A stretch of DNA of 51,062 nt from Magnetococcales bacterium WMHbin3 (GTDB taxonomy: Bacteria > Pseudomonadota > Magnetococcia > Magnetococcales > Magnetaquicoccaceae): positions 1 to 51,062 of the forward strand of contig PDZX01000028.1 of NCBI GenBank assembly GCA_002753185.1, in the 5' to 3' direction. A model generated the notes under the pieces. That model saw only the letters and a list, made by a program, of their open reading frames with translations, made no database searches and was not told the origin of the DNA. A program made the position numbers and the translations under genes. Of the stretch, positions 43,374-51,062 are shown in pieces. Positions within the stretch are counted from its first letter, which is position 1. Each line of letters opens with the position of its first letter.

Positions 43374-44762
43374 ATGGAAACCATCTTGTGGCTTAAACTG
43401 TTATTGATACTTGTTCTTATTTTAGGCAACGCCTATTTCGTCGGCGCCGAGGTGGCCATCACCGGGGCACGCCGCAGCAAGATCCGCCAACTGGCCGAAC
43501 AGGGCAACAAGGCGGCCCAGCGGGTCCAGGATCTGCATCAGGAACCGGAACGGTTCTACTCGGTGACGCAGATCGGCATCACCATCGTGTCGCTCGGTTT
43601 GGGCGCCATCGGCATGGACACCCTGGCGCTCATCATGGATCCCTGGTTCGAAAACCTGTTCGCCATGTTCGGGGCCACGAGCGAGGAACTGGTCAAGACC
43701 TCCCACCTGATTGCCTACATCATCGCCTTCATCATCATCTCGTTTTTGCATGTGGTGGGCGGCGAACTGGCGCCCAAGATCCTGGCCTTCCACAAGGCCG
43801 AGGCGGTGGCCATGGCGGTCTCCTGGTCGGTCAACATGCAGTACATCGCCTGGACCCCGGTGATCTGGGCCATGAAGCACGCCTCCAACTTCCTGTTGTG
43901 GTGCTTTGGCCAGGGGGATCTGGTCGGATCGCACGGCGAGCATTTCACCATGACCCAGGAGGAGATCCGCACCATCATCACCGCCGCCAGCGAGGGGGCC
44001 GGGGTGCTGAAGCCGGAGGACTCGAAGATGATCCATGGCATCATGGATATGGGCGAACGGACGGTACGCTCCGCCATGGTGCCCCGCACCGACATCCTGG
44101 CCTTTGCCAAGGACGCCACCCTGCTGGAGGCCCTGACCAAATTCCGCGACATCCCCCATGCGCGCTATCTGGTCTACGAGAACAACCTGGACAACATCCT
44201 TGGCTACGTGGCCATGAAGGAACTGTTGAGCGTGCTGGCCGACGCCAAAGACTCACCCATGACCGACCAGCCCATCAGCGAATACATCCATCCCTGCTAC
44301 ATGGTGCCCAACAGCAAGCCCCTGCGGGATCTGCTCAAGGAGTTCAAGGCCAACCGGCAACAGTTGGCGGTGGTGATCGACGAGTATGGCGGAACCGAGG
44401 GGATCATCACCCTGGAGGACATCCTGGAGGAGATCGTCGGCGATTACGAGGACGAATTCACCAAGGCCACCCGCCGGGTGAAGAAACTGGACAACGATCA
44501 ATTCGTGATCGACGCCTCCATGCGGATCGCGGAACTGGGCGCGGTGCTCAACTACAAGTTCCCGGAGGGGGACGATTACAGCACCATCGGCGGATTGATC
44601 TATCACCGGCTGGGGCGGGTGCCCATCGTGGGCGACGCGGCGGAACTGGACAACGCCAACATCGTGGTGATGGAGATGGACAACCATCGCATCACGAAGG
44701 TCAAGTTCCAGCACCTGCCCAAGCATGACCCCAGGCCGGAGGAGAAGCCGGAACACGACTGA
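43374..44762 (+). CDS. CNNM/CorC (HlyC) family membrane protein
   Basis: This 462-residue protein has a DUF21/CNNM transmembrane domain (residues 1-190) with G-A-E-V-A-I-T-G-A-R-R. It continues with a CBS pair (about 215-340, with M-V-P-R-T-D and D-E-Y-G-G-T-E-G-I-I-T) and a C-terminal CorC_HlyC domain (about 355-445). Such proteins export or regulate Mg2+ and Co2+. It lies near the two MgtE genes, supporting a magnesium role. It starts 21 bp after the SWIM protein gene, and a terminator follows at 44791. Confidence 0.93.
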   Translation: METILWLKLLLILVLILGNAYFVGAEVAITGARRSKIRQLAEQGNKAAQRVQDLHQEPERFYSVTQIGITIVSLGLGAIGMDTLALIMDPWFENLFAMFGATSEELVKTSHLIAYIIAFIIISFLHVVGGELAPKILAFHKAEAVAMAVSWSVNMQYIAWTPVIWAMKHASNFLLWCFGQGDLVGSHGEHFTMTQEEIRTIITAASEGAGVLKPEDSKMIHGIMDMGERTVRSAMVPRTDILAFAKDATLLEALTKFRDIPHARYLVYENNLDNILGYVAMKELLSVLADAKDSPMTDQPISEYIHPCYMVPNSKPLRDLLKEFKANRQQLAVVIDEYGGTEGIITLEDILEEIVGDYEDEFTKATRRVKKLDNDQFVIDASMRIAELGAVLNYKFPEGDDYSTIGGLIYHRLGRVPIVGDAAELDNANIVVMEMDNHRITKVKFQHLPKHDPRPEEKPEHD

Positions 44763-44790
44763 GGCGGCGCCATCCTTGTGAACCGATACG

Positions 44791-44819
44791 ATCCCCGGAG
44801 TGGCCCTCCGGGGATTTTT
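44791..44819 (+). terminator. Intrinsic terminator after CNNM gene
   Basis: A 10-bp stem, ATCCCCGGAG/CTCCGGGGAT with loop TGGCC, is followed by a short T run. It separates this unit from the convergent stress-protein gene. Confidence 0.85.
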
Positions 44820-44834
44820 GCGTTACGGGGGCAT

Positions 44835-45680
44835 TCAAGCGACCGCGCGCGCCGGGACCACCAGCACCGGACAGTGCGCCTTGCCGATCAGCTGGACCAG
44901 TTTGTTGACATGGAACAGCCGGTCGATCATCGAGCGGTCGCGGGGTTCGCAGACGATGATGTCGCCGGTGCGCTGTCTGGCCACTTCCAGGATGAGGGCG
45001 TCGGGATCGTCGCCGGCCTGAATCAGCCCATCGGCATCGATCTCCCGCAGCTTGGCCATGGCCACCAGACGATTGACCGCCTGATTGACCTCCATGCGAT
45101 CGGTTTCGCCTTCATCGGTGATTTTCAGGATGGTGAGGGGCAGATTGGCGTGTTGCGCCAGATGAAAGGCGCCCAGGGCGGCATGATCTCCGTCGTTCTC
45201 ATCGGCGTCCAGGGCCAGGAGGACACCACTGCTCCAGTAGGAGAAGAGGCGCGGAACCACCAGGACCGCGCAGTCGGCCTTGTCCAGGATGCGGGTGGTG
45301 GCGTCGCCCACCATCAACTTGGCCATGCCGCGCTTACCGCGCCGGCCCAGGATGAGGAGTTGCGCCCCCACTTCCCTGGCCGCCGCCAGGATCCCCTGGC
45401 TGGGTTCCTCGGCGTGGCGCAGCATGCTTTCGCAGGTGATGCCCCGTTCGGCGCACATGGCATTGACCCGCTCCATGTTGAGGGCCGCGTCCTGTTCCTC
45501 GACGATGGAGGCGTCCGAGCCGGGGTCCGCCAGCAACAGCCGCAGGACATGCAGCCTGGAACCATGCTGGCCCGCCATTTCGACGCCCACCCGTTCCACC
45601 CCGGCGGAGAATTCCGATCCGTCGGTGGCCAACAGGATGACCTGAAAAGGATTTTCCATTACTGTTTCCGTTTGACTCAT
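44835..45680 (-). CDS. Tandem universal stress protein
   Basis: This 281-residue protein is two UspA domains in one chain. The first has L-A-T-D-G-S-E-F at the start and the ATP-binding G-R-R-G-K-R-G-M-A-K-L-M-V-G near 120. The second (about 150-280) is more diverged, and its final strand reads P-V-L-V-V-P. The start at 45680 follows its own promoter (45748-45777). Function: stress response, ATP binding in the first domain likely, the second probably structural. Confidence 0.93.
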   Translation of the reverse strand: MSQTETVMENPFQVILLATDGSEFSAGVERVGVEMAGQHGSRLHVLRLLLADPGSDASIVEEQDAALNMERVNAMCAERGITCESMLRHAEEPSQGILAAAREVGAQLLILGRRGKRGMAKLMVGDATTRILDKADCAVLVVPRLFSYWSSGVLLALDADENDGDHAALGAFHLAQHANLPLTILKITDEGETDRMEVNQAVNRLVAMAKLREIDADGLIQAGDDPDALILEVARQRTGDIIVCEPRDRSMIDRLFHVNKLVQLIGKAHCPVLVVPARAVA

Positions 45681-45747
45681 GGCTTGGATGCCCCTCGGCT
45701 GGCAAAAGGTTTCGAACCGTCCGCGTGGTTCTGTTCATCATGTTGTC

Positions 45748-45777
45748 ATAATACTCGCCACACTCAAGCAATTTCAA
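45748..45777 (-). promoter_or_regulatory. Promoter of the universal stress protein gene
   Basis: On the minus strand TTGAAA (45777-45772), an 18-bp spacer and TATTAT (45753-45748). The predicted start near 45741 gives a 60-nt leader. Confidence 0.6.
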
Positions 45778-45837
45778 GACCGTTCCGCGCCTGTCATGGC
45801 CAGGATTGAAAAAAATTTCAAATCCGCCGGTTGGCGC

Positions 45838-45866
45838 TTGACGCATTTCTGGGCGTGTCCTATCAT
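45838..45866 (+). promoter_or_regulatory. mgtE: Strong sigma70-type promoter upstream of mgtE
   Basis: TTGACG (45838-45843), a 17-bp spacer and TATCAT (45861-45866). The predicted start near 45873 gives a leader of about 283 nt before the mgtE ATG, much longer than usual. Confidence 0.6.
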
Positions 45867-45899
45867 GGTGCAAGGATTCAACAACAATTTGGAGGATGC

Positions 45900-45941
45900 G
45901 TGGACACTCGATTATTTCAGCCCCGGCGCGTAGCTGGATGA
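45900..45941 (+). CDS. Possible 13-codon leader peptide of mgtE
   Basis: A GTG at 45900 with GGAGG four bases upstream opens a 13-codon frame, M-D-T-R-L-F-Q-P-R-R-V-A-G, ending in TGA. It is about 27 nt from the predicted transcript start and 214 nt before mgtE. Mg2+ transporter leaders elsewhere (MgtL of Salmonella mgtA) also have a short proline- and arginine-containing peptide, so a similar role is possible. The similarity is slight, and an overlapping ATG frame is also open. Low confidence. Confidence 0.3.
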   Translation: MDTRLFQPRRVAG

Positions 45942-46155
45942 CAAGGCCGACCATTTCGAATTCGCTTTCTCCCGCCTTTGTCCCCTTCCATCCGCGCCGG
46001 CGCCCTTGCGGGAACCCCCACCGGCGGTTACCGGATACCCAAAATCTCGTTTGCGATATTCCACTGTTGACTGTTTCATGATGGCGCGTGATCGAAACGC
46101 GTTCATAAATACAGGTTTTTTTTCTTTTGTTTTTTCGCTAGCAAGGAACGAAAAA
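45942..46155 (+). promoter_or_regulatory. Structured mgtE leader
   Basis: This stretch holds no convincing gene. It can form a GC-rich hairpin (CGCCGG at 45995-46000 with CCGGCG at 46021-46026, with an inner CCC/GGG), and a smaller CGCGT/ACGCG stem at 46085-46101. A T-rich tract lies just before the mgtE ribosome site. No M-box consensus was recognised. Together with the upstream promoter it suggests post-transcriptional control, perhaps by Mg2+. Confidence 0.4.
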
Positions 46156-47553
46156 ATGAGCATGATCGTGGCTGAAGAACCCCAGGATACCATGGAGGCG
46201 ATGCCCGCCCCCAAATACGTCGAGACCATTCGCCGCCTGTACCGCAAGGGCGCCACCGCCCAACTCAACCGCATCATCGCCAAACTTTTGCCAGGCGACA
46301 TCGCCATGGTGATCAACGCCACCGATGACCTGGACGAAGCGCTCGACCTGTTCGATCTGATCGCCGACCTCAATCAGGCCGGGGAGACGCTCAAGGACCT
46401 GCGGGAGGATTGCCAGATCCATATCGTCTCCACCAGCGAACAGGGGCGGATGATCGCCATCCTGGAGAACCTCTCCCCCGACACCCGCAGCCACATCATC
46501 AGCCAACTGAGTCCCGAAACCGGCTCGCAACTGATGAACGCCCTGGCGCGGGACACGCAAAAGGAGGTGCAAAGCCTGCTCCAGTACCTGCCGGACACGG
46601 CAGGCAAACTGATGACCTCGGAGTTCTTCGCCATTCAGGAGACCGCCACGGCCGCCGAATCCCTGGATGCCCTGCGGGGACTCCCTTCCCACGAGTTCGT
46701 GTTTTATGTCTACGTCCTCGACGAACAGCAGCGGCTGACCGGGGTGAGTTCCCTGCGCAAGCTGCTGCTCTCCCCTCCGGAGACACAGATTCGCCACTTC
46801 ATGGACACCCACGTCCATACGGTCAACGTGGACACCCCCGAAAAGGAGGCGGCCCAGCTCGTCACCACCCATGACCTGATGGCCATCCCGGTGGTCAACG
46901 ATCAAGGGATGATACGGGGGATCATCACGGTGGACGACCTGATCCACGTCATTCAGGACGCCGACACCCAGGCAATGATGAGATCGGTGGGCGCCGACTC
47001 CGAGCAATCCATGGGGATTCTCTCGCAGGCCGTGACGAGCATCGCACGCACCCGGATGCCCTGGCTGGCGGCGCCCTTTCTGGGCGGCCTGCTGGCGGCC
47101 TGGATTCTGGGGGCCTTCGAGGGGACCATGTCCCGTGTGATTCAACTGAGTTTCTTCATGCCGATGATCTTCGGCATGGCCGGCAACGTGGGCAGCCAGA
47201 CCGCCGTGGTGGCGGTGCGTGGTCTGGCGACCGGAGTGATCAAGGTGAGCGATTATCTGGCGTTGCTCGTCAAGGAAACCATGACCGGCGTGCTGATCGG
47301 GGCGTTTTACGGCATCTGTTTGTCCAGTTACGCGCTGTTGGTGTTCAAGAGCACGACGCTGGCCTTTGTGGTGGGGATCAGTATTCTTTCCAATATCACC
47401 TATGCCGGGGTGATTGCCTCCAGCCTGCCGATCCTTTTGCAAAAGCTGGGGCATGATCCGGCGATTGGGGGTGGGCCGTATGTGCTCACCACCGTGGATG
47501 TTTTGGGGGTGATCAACTATTTGTTGATTGCCAGCCTGGTATACGGGTTCTGA
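46156..47553 (+). CDS. mgtE: MgtE-family Mg2+ channel (first copy)
   Basis: This 465-residue protein has the MgtE order: N domain (1-130), CBS pair (about 135-265), a linker helix and five membrane segments (about 295-465). Channel motifs are G-M-A-G-N-V-G-S-Q and the last-segment H-D-P-A-I-G-G-G-P with T-T-V-D-V. AAGGAA precedes ATG 46156; an in-frame longer start (46006) would add 50 residues without a ribosome site. It senses cytosolic Mg2+ through the N and CBS domains and closes when it is high. The second copy follows after 54 bp. Confidence 0.95.
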   Translation: MSMIVAEEPQDTMEAMPAPKYVETIRRLYRKGATAQLNRIIAKLLPGDIAMVINATDDLDEALDLFDLIADLNQAGETLKDLREDCQIHIVSTSEQGRMIAILENLSPDTRSHIISQLSPETGSQLMNALARDTQKEVQSLLQYLPDTAGKLMTSEFFAIQETATAAESLDALRGLPSHEFVFYVYVLDEQQRLTGVSSLRKLLLSPPETQIRHFMDTHVHTVNVDTPEKEAAQLVTTHDLMAIPVVNDQGMIRGIITVDDLIHVIQDADTQAMMRSVGADSEQSMGILSQAVTSIARTRMPWLAAPFLGGLLAAWILGAFEGTMSRVIQLSFFMPMIFGMAGNVGSQTAVVAVRGLATGVIKVSDYLALLVKETMTGVLIGAFYGICLSSYALLVFKSTTLAFVVGISILSNITYAGVIASSLPILLQKLGHDPAIGGGPYVLTTVDVLGVINYLLIASLVYGF

Positions 47554-47607
47554 AGTTTTGAAACGACTCAACCATCAACAGCAACGACACGATTCAGGAC
47601 GACCGCC

Positions 47608-49002
47608 ATGGCCATGATGATGGATTCGGACACCCCCAAGACCACCGCCCCCCCGGCGCCGAAAGCGAACATCTCCGATGCGATCCTGAGGCTTTATCGA
47701 CGCGGAGCCACGGGGCATCTGACGCAACTGTTGGGAAAACTCAAGCCCGCCGACCTGATTGCGATCCTGAACGGGCTGCCGGACGGGCAGGCCGGGGAGT
47801 TGTTCACGCATATCGCGCCGGTGACCCATGCCGCCGAGGTGGTGACCGGCCTGGACGACCGGCACAAACGGGCGGTTTTCGCCAGCATCCTCATAGAGCA
47901 GGCGGTGCTGTTGCTCAATCACCTCAACACCGATGCGCGCCGGCGGATGCTCAACCTGCTGGACGAGGATCTCTCCCAACGGCTGATGCTGGCCATGGAC
48001 GACGCGCACCGTCCCACGGAGGTGGATCAGAGCGCCTATCAGGAAGATACCGCCGGCAGCCTGATGGAGACCAATATTTTGGCCTTGCCGGAGACCATGA
48101 CCGCCTCCGAGGCGATCCGCACCGTGCAGGCCCTCTCCTCGCACAGTTCGATTTTTTATCTGTATGTGGTGGACGAAAATCGGGTGCTCACCGGGGTGTG
48201 TTCCCTGCGCAAGCTGATTCTGGCGGATCCCGACAAGACATTGAAAGAATTCACCAACACCCGGCTGATCAAGGTGGACGTGAACGCGCCGCAGGGGATG
48301 GCGGCCAAGCTCATTTCCCGCTACCGGCTGCTGGCCATGCCGGTGGTGGACGAGTTCGGGGCGCTGGTGGGGCAGATCACCATCGACAATCTGATCGACA
48401 TCATCCAGGAGGAGAACACCGGCTCCATCATGAAGATGGCGGGCATCGGCTCGAAGAGCGCCAACGTGCTGACGCAAACCCCAATGCAGATCTTCAAGAC
48501 GCGAGTGCCGTGGCTGATCACGGCCTTCGTGGCCTATCTGATCGTTTCGGCGATTCTGGACGGGTTCGAGCACACCTTGGCCGCCGTGGTGCAATTGGCC
48601 TTTTTCTTTCCAATTGTCATCGGCATGTCGGGCAACGCCGGGAGCCAGACCGGCGCGGTGGTGGTGCGTGGTTTGGCGTTGGGGACCATCGTGGACGCGC
48701 ACTTTTTCAAGCTGCTGGGCAAGGAACTGGGCACCAACGCGATTCAGGGGGGATTTTATGGCATCTGCCTGGCGGTGGCTTCGTATTTTCTGTTCTGGAA
48801 CCCGACCCTTTCCATCACGTTGGGCATCGCGATGGCCCTGAGCATCACCTGCGCCTCGGCCATCGCCATGTCGCTGCCGTTCTTCTTCAAGCGCCTCGGC
48901 GCCGACCCCGCCGTAGCCGCCGGTCCTCTTGCCCTGGCCTTCATTGACATGGTGGGTTCCATCAATTATCTCAGTGTTGCTTTTCTCATGTTCAAGCTGT
49001 GA
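47608..49002 (+). CDS. mgtE: MgtE-family Mg2+ channel (second copy)
   Basis: This 464-residue paralogue shows the same domains: N domain, CBS pair with L-A-M-P-V-V-D, and membrane part with G-M-S-G-N-A-G-S-Q and A-D-P-A-V-A-A-G-P followed by I-D-M-V-G. It is clearly diverged from the first copy, especially in the N domain and the last segment (A-L-A-F-I-D versus L-T-T-V-D). This is consistent with paralogues of different affinity or a heterodimer; family members are homodimers. No terminator is seen before the FkbM gene, which starts 16 bp downstream. Confidence 0.95.
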   Translation: MAMMMDSDTPKTTAPPAPKANISDAILRLYRRGATGHLTQLLGKLKPADLIAILNGLPDGQAGELFTHIAPVTHAAEVVTGLDDRHKRAVFASILIEQAVLLLNHLNTDARRRMLNLLDEDLSQRLMLAMDDAHRPTEVDQSAYQEDTAGSLMETNILALPETMTASEAIRTVQALSSHSSIFYLYVVDENRVLTGVCSLRKLILADPDKTLKEFTNTRLIKVDVNAPQGMAAKLISRYRLLAMPVVDEFGALVGQITIDNLIDIIQEENTGSIMKMAGIGSKSANVLTQTPMQIFKTRVPWLITAFVAYLIVSAILDGFEHTLAAVVQLAFFFPIVIGMSGNAGSQTGAVVVRGLALGTIVDAHFFKLLGKELGTNAIQGGFYGICLAVASYFLFWNPTLSITLGIAMALSITCASAIAMSLPFFFKRLGADPAVAAGPLALAFIDMVGSINYLSVAFLMFKL

Positions 49003-49018
49003 GTGGGGAGCAGATGCC

Positions 49019-49801
49019 ATGCAATACCAACTGTTGAACCTGTTGCGCCAACTGAGGAAACAGGATTCGTGCTTTCGCAAGATCCGGGTCGGCTCCAACC
49101 GGGACGGGGGCTATGTGCTGCCGGACGACCTGGAGGGGATTGCGGGGGTGATCTCGTTGGGCATTGGTCAGAATGTGGCGTTCGATGCCTTTTTCGCCGA
49201 CCGTGGGGTCGATGTCTATCAATACGACCCCACGATCGATGCGCCCCCCCGCGCCCATCCCCGGTTTCATTTTCAGCAGGTGGGCCTTGGCCCGGCGGAC
49301 ACCCCCCCGGACCAGCCGGTGATCACCCACACGGTGGGTCCCGATGGCCATTGGATCCAGGTTCCGATCCACACCCGGCGGCTGCCGACGATTCTGGCCG
49401 ATCACGGGTTGGAGGAGCAGGGGGACCTGATTCTCAAGATGGACATCGAGGCGGCGGAATATGCCGCGTTCGGCGTCCTGACCGATCTGGATCTGCTGAA
49501 TTTTCGCATCATCACCGCCGAGTTGCACCATCTGACCCTGCTGGGGGATCCGGCCTTTTTCCAGGCGGCCAACCATTTGGTGAGCATCCTCACGCGCCAC
49601 CATGCCTGTGTGCATCTGCACGCCAATAATTGCTGTAATCTGATCGTCGTGGAGGGAATCCCGATTCCTGAAGTTATTGAAATAACCTTCCTGCGCCGCG
49701 ACCGCTCCTCCTTCACCCCCAGCAGCGAACCGATTCCCTCGCCCTTGGATTTTCCCAATCGCCTCGACCGCCCGGATTACGTGCTGACCGCTTTTTCCTG
49801 A
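49019..49801 (+). CDS. FkbM-type SAM-dependent methyltransferase
   Basis: This 260-residue protein has R-V-G-S-N-R-D-G-G-Y-V near residue 25, a SAM-binding L-G-I-G-Q-N-V-A-F and the late L-K-M-D-I-E-A-A-E-Y, as in FkbM/Methyltransf_21 proteins. Members methylate sugar or lipid hydroxyl groups. GGGGAG precedes ATG 49019. It is followed by a GT10 gene, so a joint role in modifying a surface glycan is likely. Confidence 0.85.
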   Translation: MQYQLLNLLRQLRKQDSCFRKIRVGSNRDGGYVLPDDLEGIAGVISLGIGQNVAFDAFFADRGVDVYQYDPTIDAPPRAHPRFHFQQVGLGPADTPPDQPVITHTVGPDGHWIQVPIHTRRLPTILADHGLEEQGDLILKMDIEAAEYAAFGVLTDLDLLNFRIITAELHHLTLLGDPAFFQAANHLVSILTRHHACVHLHANNCCNLIVVEGIPIPEVIEITFLRRDRSSFTPSSEPIPSPLDFPNRLDRPDYVLTAFS

Positions 49802-49903
49802 TTTCCCGTTCCGGCCGCAACCCCGCTTCCGCTGTGCGGCGTGACAGCCATGTTCGGTTGGATGTATCATGAGTGATCACGCCATCCAACAAGGGAATCG
49901 ACA

Positions 49904-50839
49904 ATGGTCACGGTGAATTTCTACGGAGTGGAACGCAGCCGGCAAGGGATCGCCGCCATCCAGTTGCGGCAAACGCCGGGAGGAGAAGGGGTGTACCGCA
50001 ATTGCCGCTTCGGCTTCGGCAATCCCAACGCGGATTGGCAGGTGGTGGGAACCTGGGATCTGAACGATTTTCTCAACGATGCCCAATTCCGCATCCCTGG
50101 AAAAAAGGCCATCTACCTGCAACAGGAACCGCCGGAAGTGTGCTGGCATCCCCCCGACCGCCTGCGGGAGTTTACCGCCATCCTCACCCCCAGCGTCCTC
50201 GATGTGGACGGTCCAAAACAGTTCATCGCCCCCCCCCTGCTGGGCTGGATGTATGGCCTGCGCATCGAACTGCAACCCGGTCTGGGACACTGGTTCGACC
50301 CACAAGGCATCGTCCCCTTCGATCACCTGCTGACCGCCCAACCGCCCGCCAAAACCAGACTCTGCTCCATGATCGTCTCGCAAAAAACCTTCACGCCAGG
50401 ACATCGCAAACGGGTGGAATTCCTGACGCGCCTGCGAGATCATTGCAAAAATCGCATCGACTTCTTCGGCTTCGGATACAACCCCATCCTCGACAAAAAG
50501 GAAGCAATCGATCCCTATCTTTTCAGCATTGCCGTGGAGAATTCCGTGCATCGCAACTACTGGACGGAAAAAATCGCGGATATCTATCTCGGCCATGCCA
50601 TGCCGATCTATCATGGCGCGCCCAATATCGACGATTTTTTTGCCAGTGCCTCCCTCCAGCGCATCGATATCGAACAGACCGACGCCACCATCGCCGCCAT
50701 CGAAACCCTGCTGGATCACCCGGAACGCCACAACCCCCAACTGCTGGCGCAAGAACGCTCCAACCTATTAGAAAAATATAATTTTTTTAATTACATCGCC
50801 CTGGCCATCGAAAACACCATCCACCCGCCTCGACCCTGA
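49904..50839 (+). CDS. GT10 alpha-1,3-fucosyltransferase-like enzyme
   Basis: This 311-residue protein shows the GT10 donor-binding block at 207-240: S-I-A-V-E-N-S, Y-W-T-E-K-I and P-I-Y-H-G-A-P, close to the F-E-N-S-x-x-x-D-Y-x-T-E-K family motif. The F-G-F-G-Y-N-P-I segment near 188 is also family-like. AAGGGA lies about 10 bp before ATG 49904. GT10 enzymes usually move fucose from GDP-fucose to a glycan; the acceptor is unknown. It probably acts with the FkbM methyltransferase upstream. Confidence 0.88.
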   Translation: MVTVNFYGVERSRQGIAAIQLRQTPGGEGVYRNCRFGFGNPNADWQVVGTWDLNDFLNDAQFRIPGKKAIYLQQEPPEVCWHPPDRLREFTAILTPSVLDVDGPKQFIAPPLLGWMYGLRIELQPGLGHWFDPQGIVPFDHLLTAQPPAKTRLCSMIVSQKTFTPGHRKRVEFLTRLRDHCKNRIDFFGFGYNPILDKKEAIDPYLFSIAVENSVHRNYWTEKIADIYLGHAMPIYHGAPNIDDFFASASLQRIDIEQTDATIAAIETLLDHPERHNPQLLAQERSNLLEKYNFFNYIALAIENTIHPPRP

Positions 50840-50926
50840 ACCCATAGGGTCAAGTGACAGTGAGAGAGTCGATATCGGCCAGGAAGGCAGGGCGCCATGG
50901 AAAAGGAAACTGCGGGATCTTTGAGG

Positions 50927-50956
50927 TTGTCGGGGGGGATCGCTCCCCCCCGACAA
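50927..50956. terminator. Strong hairpin between convergent genes
   Basis: A 12-bp perfect stem, TTGTCGGGGGGG/CCCCCCCGACAA with a 6-nt loop, lies between the GT10 gene and the minus-strand gene at the right edge. There is no clear T run on either side, so efficiency is uncertain, but the position fits a bidirectional transcript end. Confidence 0.6.
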
Positions 50957-50963
50957 TACGACA

Positions 50964-51062
50964 TTACTTGGCGACCAGGTCCTTGTGGGCGCGCTTGAAC
51001 ACGGACCACTCACCGGTGGTCGGTTCGATGCGGCTGTTGACGAAGCACTTCCAGTTCTCTTC
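50964..51062 (-). CDS. C-terminal fragment, possibly adenylylsulfate reductase alpha (AprA)
   Basis: The last 32 codons and the TAA of a minus-strand gene cut by the right edge. The visible peptide includes N-W-K-C-F-V-N-S-R and T-G-E-W-S-V-F-K-R and ends D-L-V-A-K. From memory this is like the C terminus of AprA, but 32 residues are too few to be sure; it may be another oxidoreductase. Confidence 0.4.
   Translation of the reverse strand, partial: EENWKCFVNSRIEPTTGEWSVFKRAHKDLVAK

Noticed and set aside
45942-46155. M-box (ykoK) Mg2+ riboswitch before mgtE
   Set aside because: None of the conserved M-box segments could be recognised; only generic hairpins and a T-rich tract are present.
46006-46155. 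A longer mgtE start adding about 50 residues
   Set aside because: The extension has no ribosome site and no MgtE-like content, whereas ATG 46156 has AAGGAA at correct spacing.

Overview
This window looks like chromosomal DNA from a high-GC Gram-negative proteobacterium. It has an outer-membrane TolC-type protein, type I secretion parts, a prs-rplY-pth-ychF housekeeping block and many TPR glycosyltransferase proteins. A magnetococcus-like or other alphaproteobacterial relative is a reasonable guess, but nothing here proves it. The right edge carries the last 32 codons of a protein that may be adenylylsulfate reductase alpha subunit, which would fit a sulfur-oxidising lifestyle (low confidence).

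Layout. 1-627: a gene-free left end with phased GGAACCCA repeats beside a tRNA-Thr(TGU), resembling an integration site. 628-11066: a type I secretion locus. It has a TolC-like protein with a C-terminal SPOR domain and, convergent to it, a four-gene operon: adaptor, a single polypeptide of two fused ABC exporters, second adaptor, and a LuxR-HTH/cyclase-like/AAA regulator. 11269-15660: a Ser/Thr kinase fused to an FGE-fold domain, a GNAT-like protein, and a convergent pair made of a carrier protein and a seryl-tRNA-synthetase-like amino acid:[carrier protein] ligase. 15749-19899: an operon of PPK2, a nucleotidyltransferase-phosphotransferase fusion and a secreted zinc metalloprotease, divergent from a Nudix hydrolase. 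20466-23987: an alpha/beta hydrolase gene whose 3' third is duplicated on both sides of a lower-GC two-gene restriction-modification system, an insertion with long target duplication. 24090-28737: a membrane-anchored coiled-coil protein with 33-bp repeats, a cyclic-nucleotide-binding protein, an RNase Z-like MBL protein and a MASE1 hybrid histidine kinase.

28830-34280: a TPR glycosyltransferase-like protein, a CDF metal transporter, an EamA permease and an exported ankyrin-repeat protein. 34496-37801: prs, rplY, pth, ychF. 37811-42248: three translationally coupled minus-strand genes (OGT-like TPR protein, second TPR glycosyltransferase-like protein, TVP38/TMEM64 protein). 42526-49002: cold-shock protein, a small SWIM-finger protein, a CNNM/CorC-type transporter, a tandem universal stress protein and two adjacent MgtE-type Mg2+ channels; the first has a long leader with its own promoter and a possible 13-codon leader peptide. 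49019-50839: an FkbM-type methyltransferase and a GT10 fucosyltransferase-like enzyme.

The most unusual items are the one-chain asymmetric ABC exporter with two adaptors, the restriction-modification insertion, the ligase/carrier/GNAT group, the 812-residue nucleotidyltransferase-phosphotransferase fusion, and the mgtE leader. All functions are inferred from motifs read by eye; no database search was possible.
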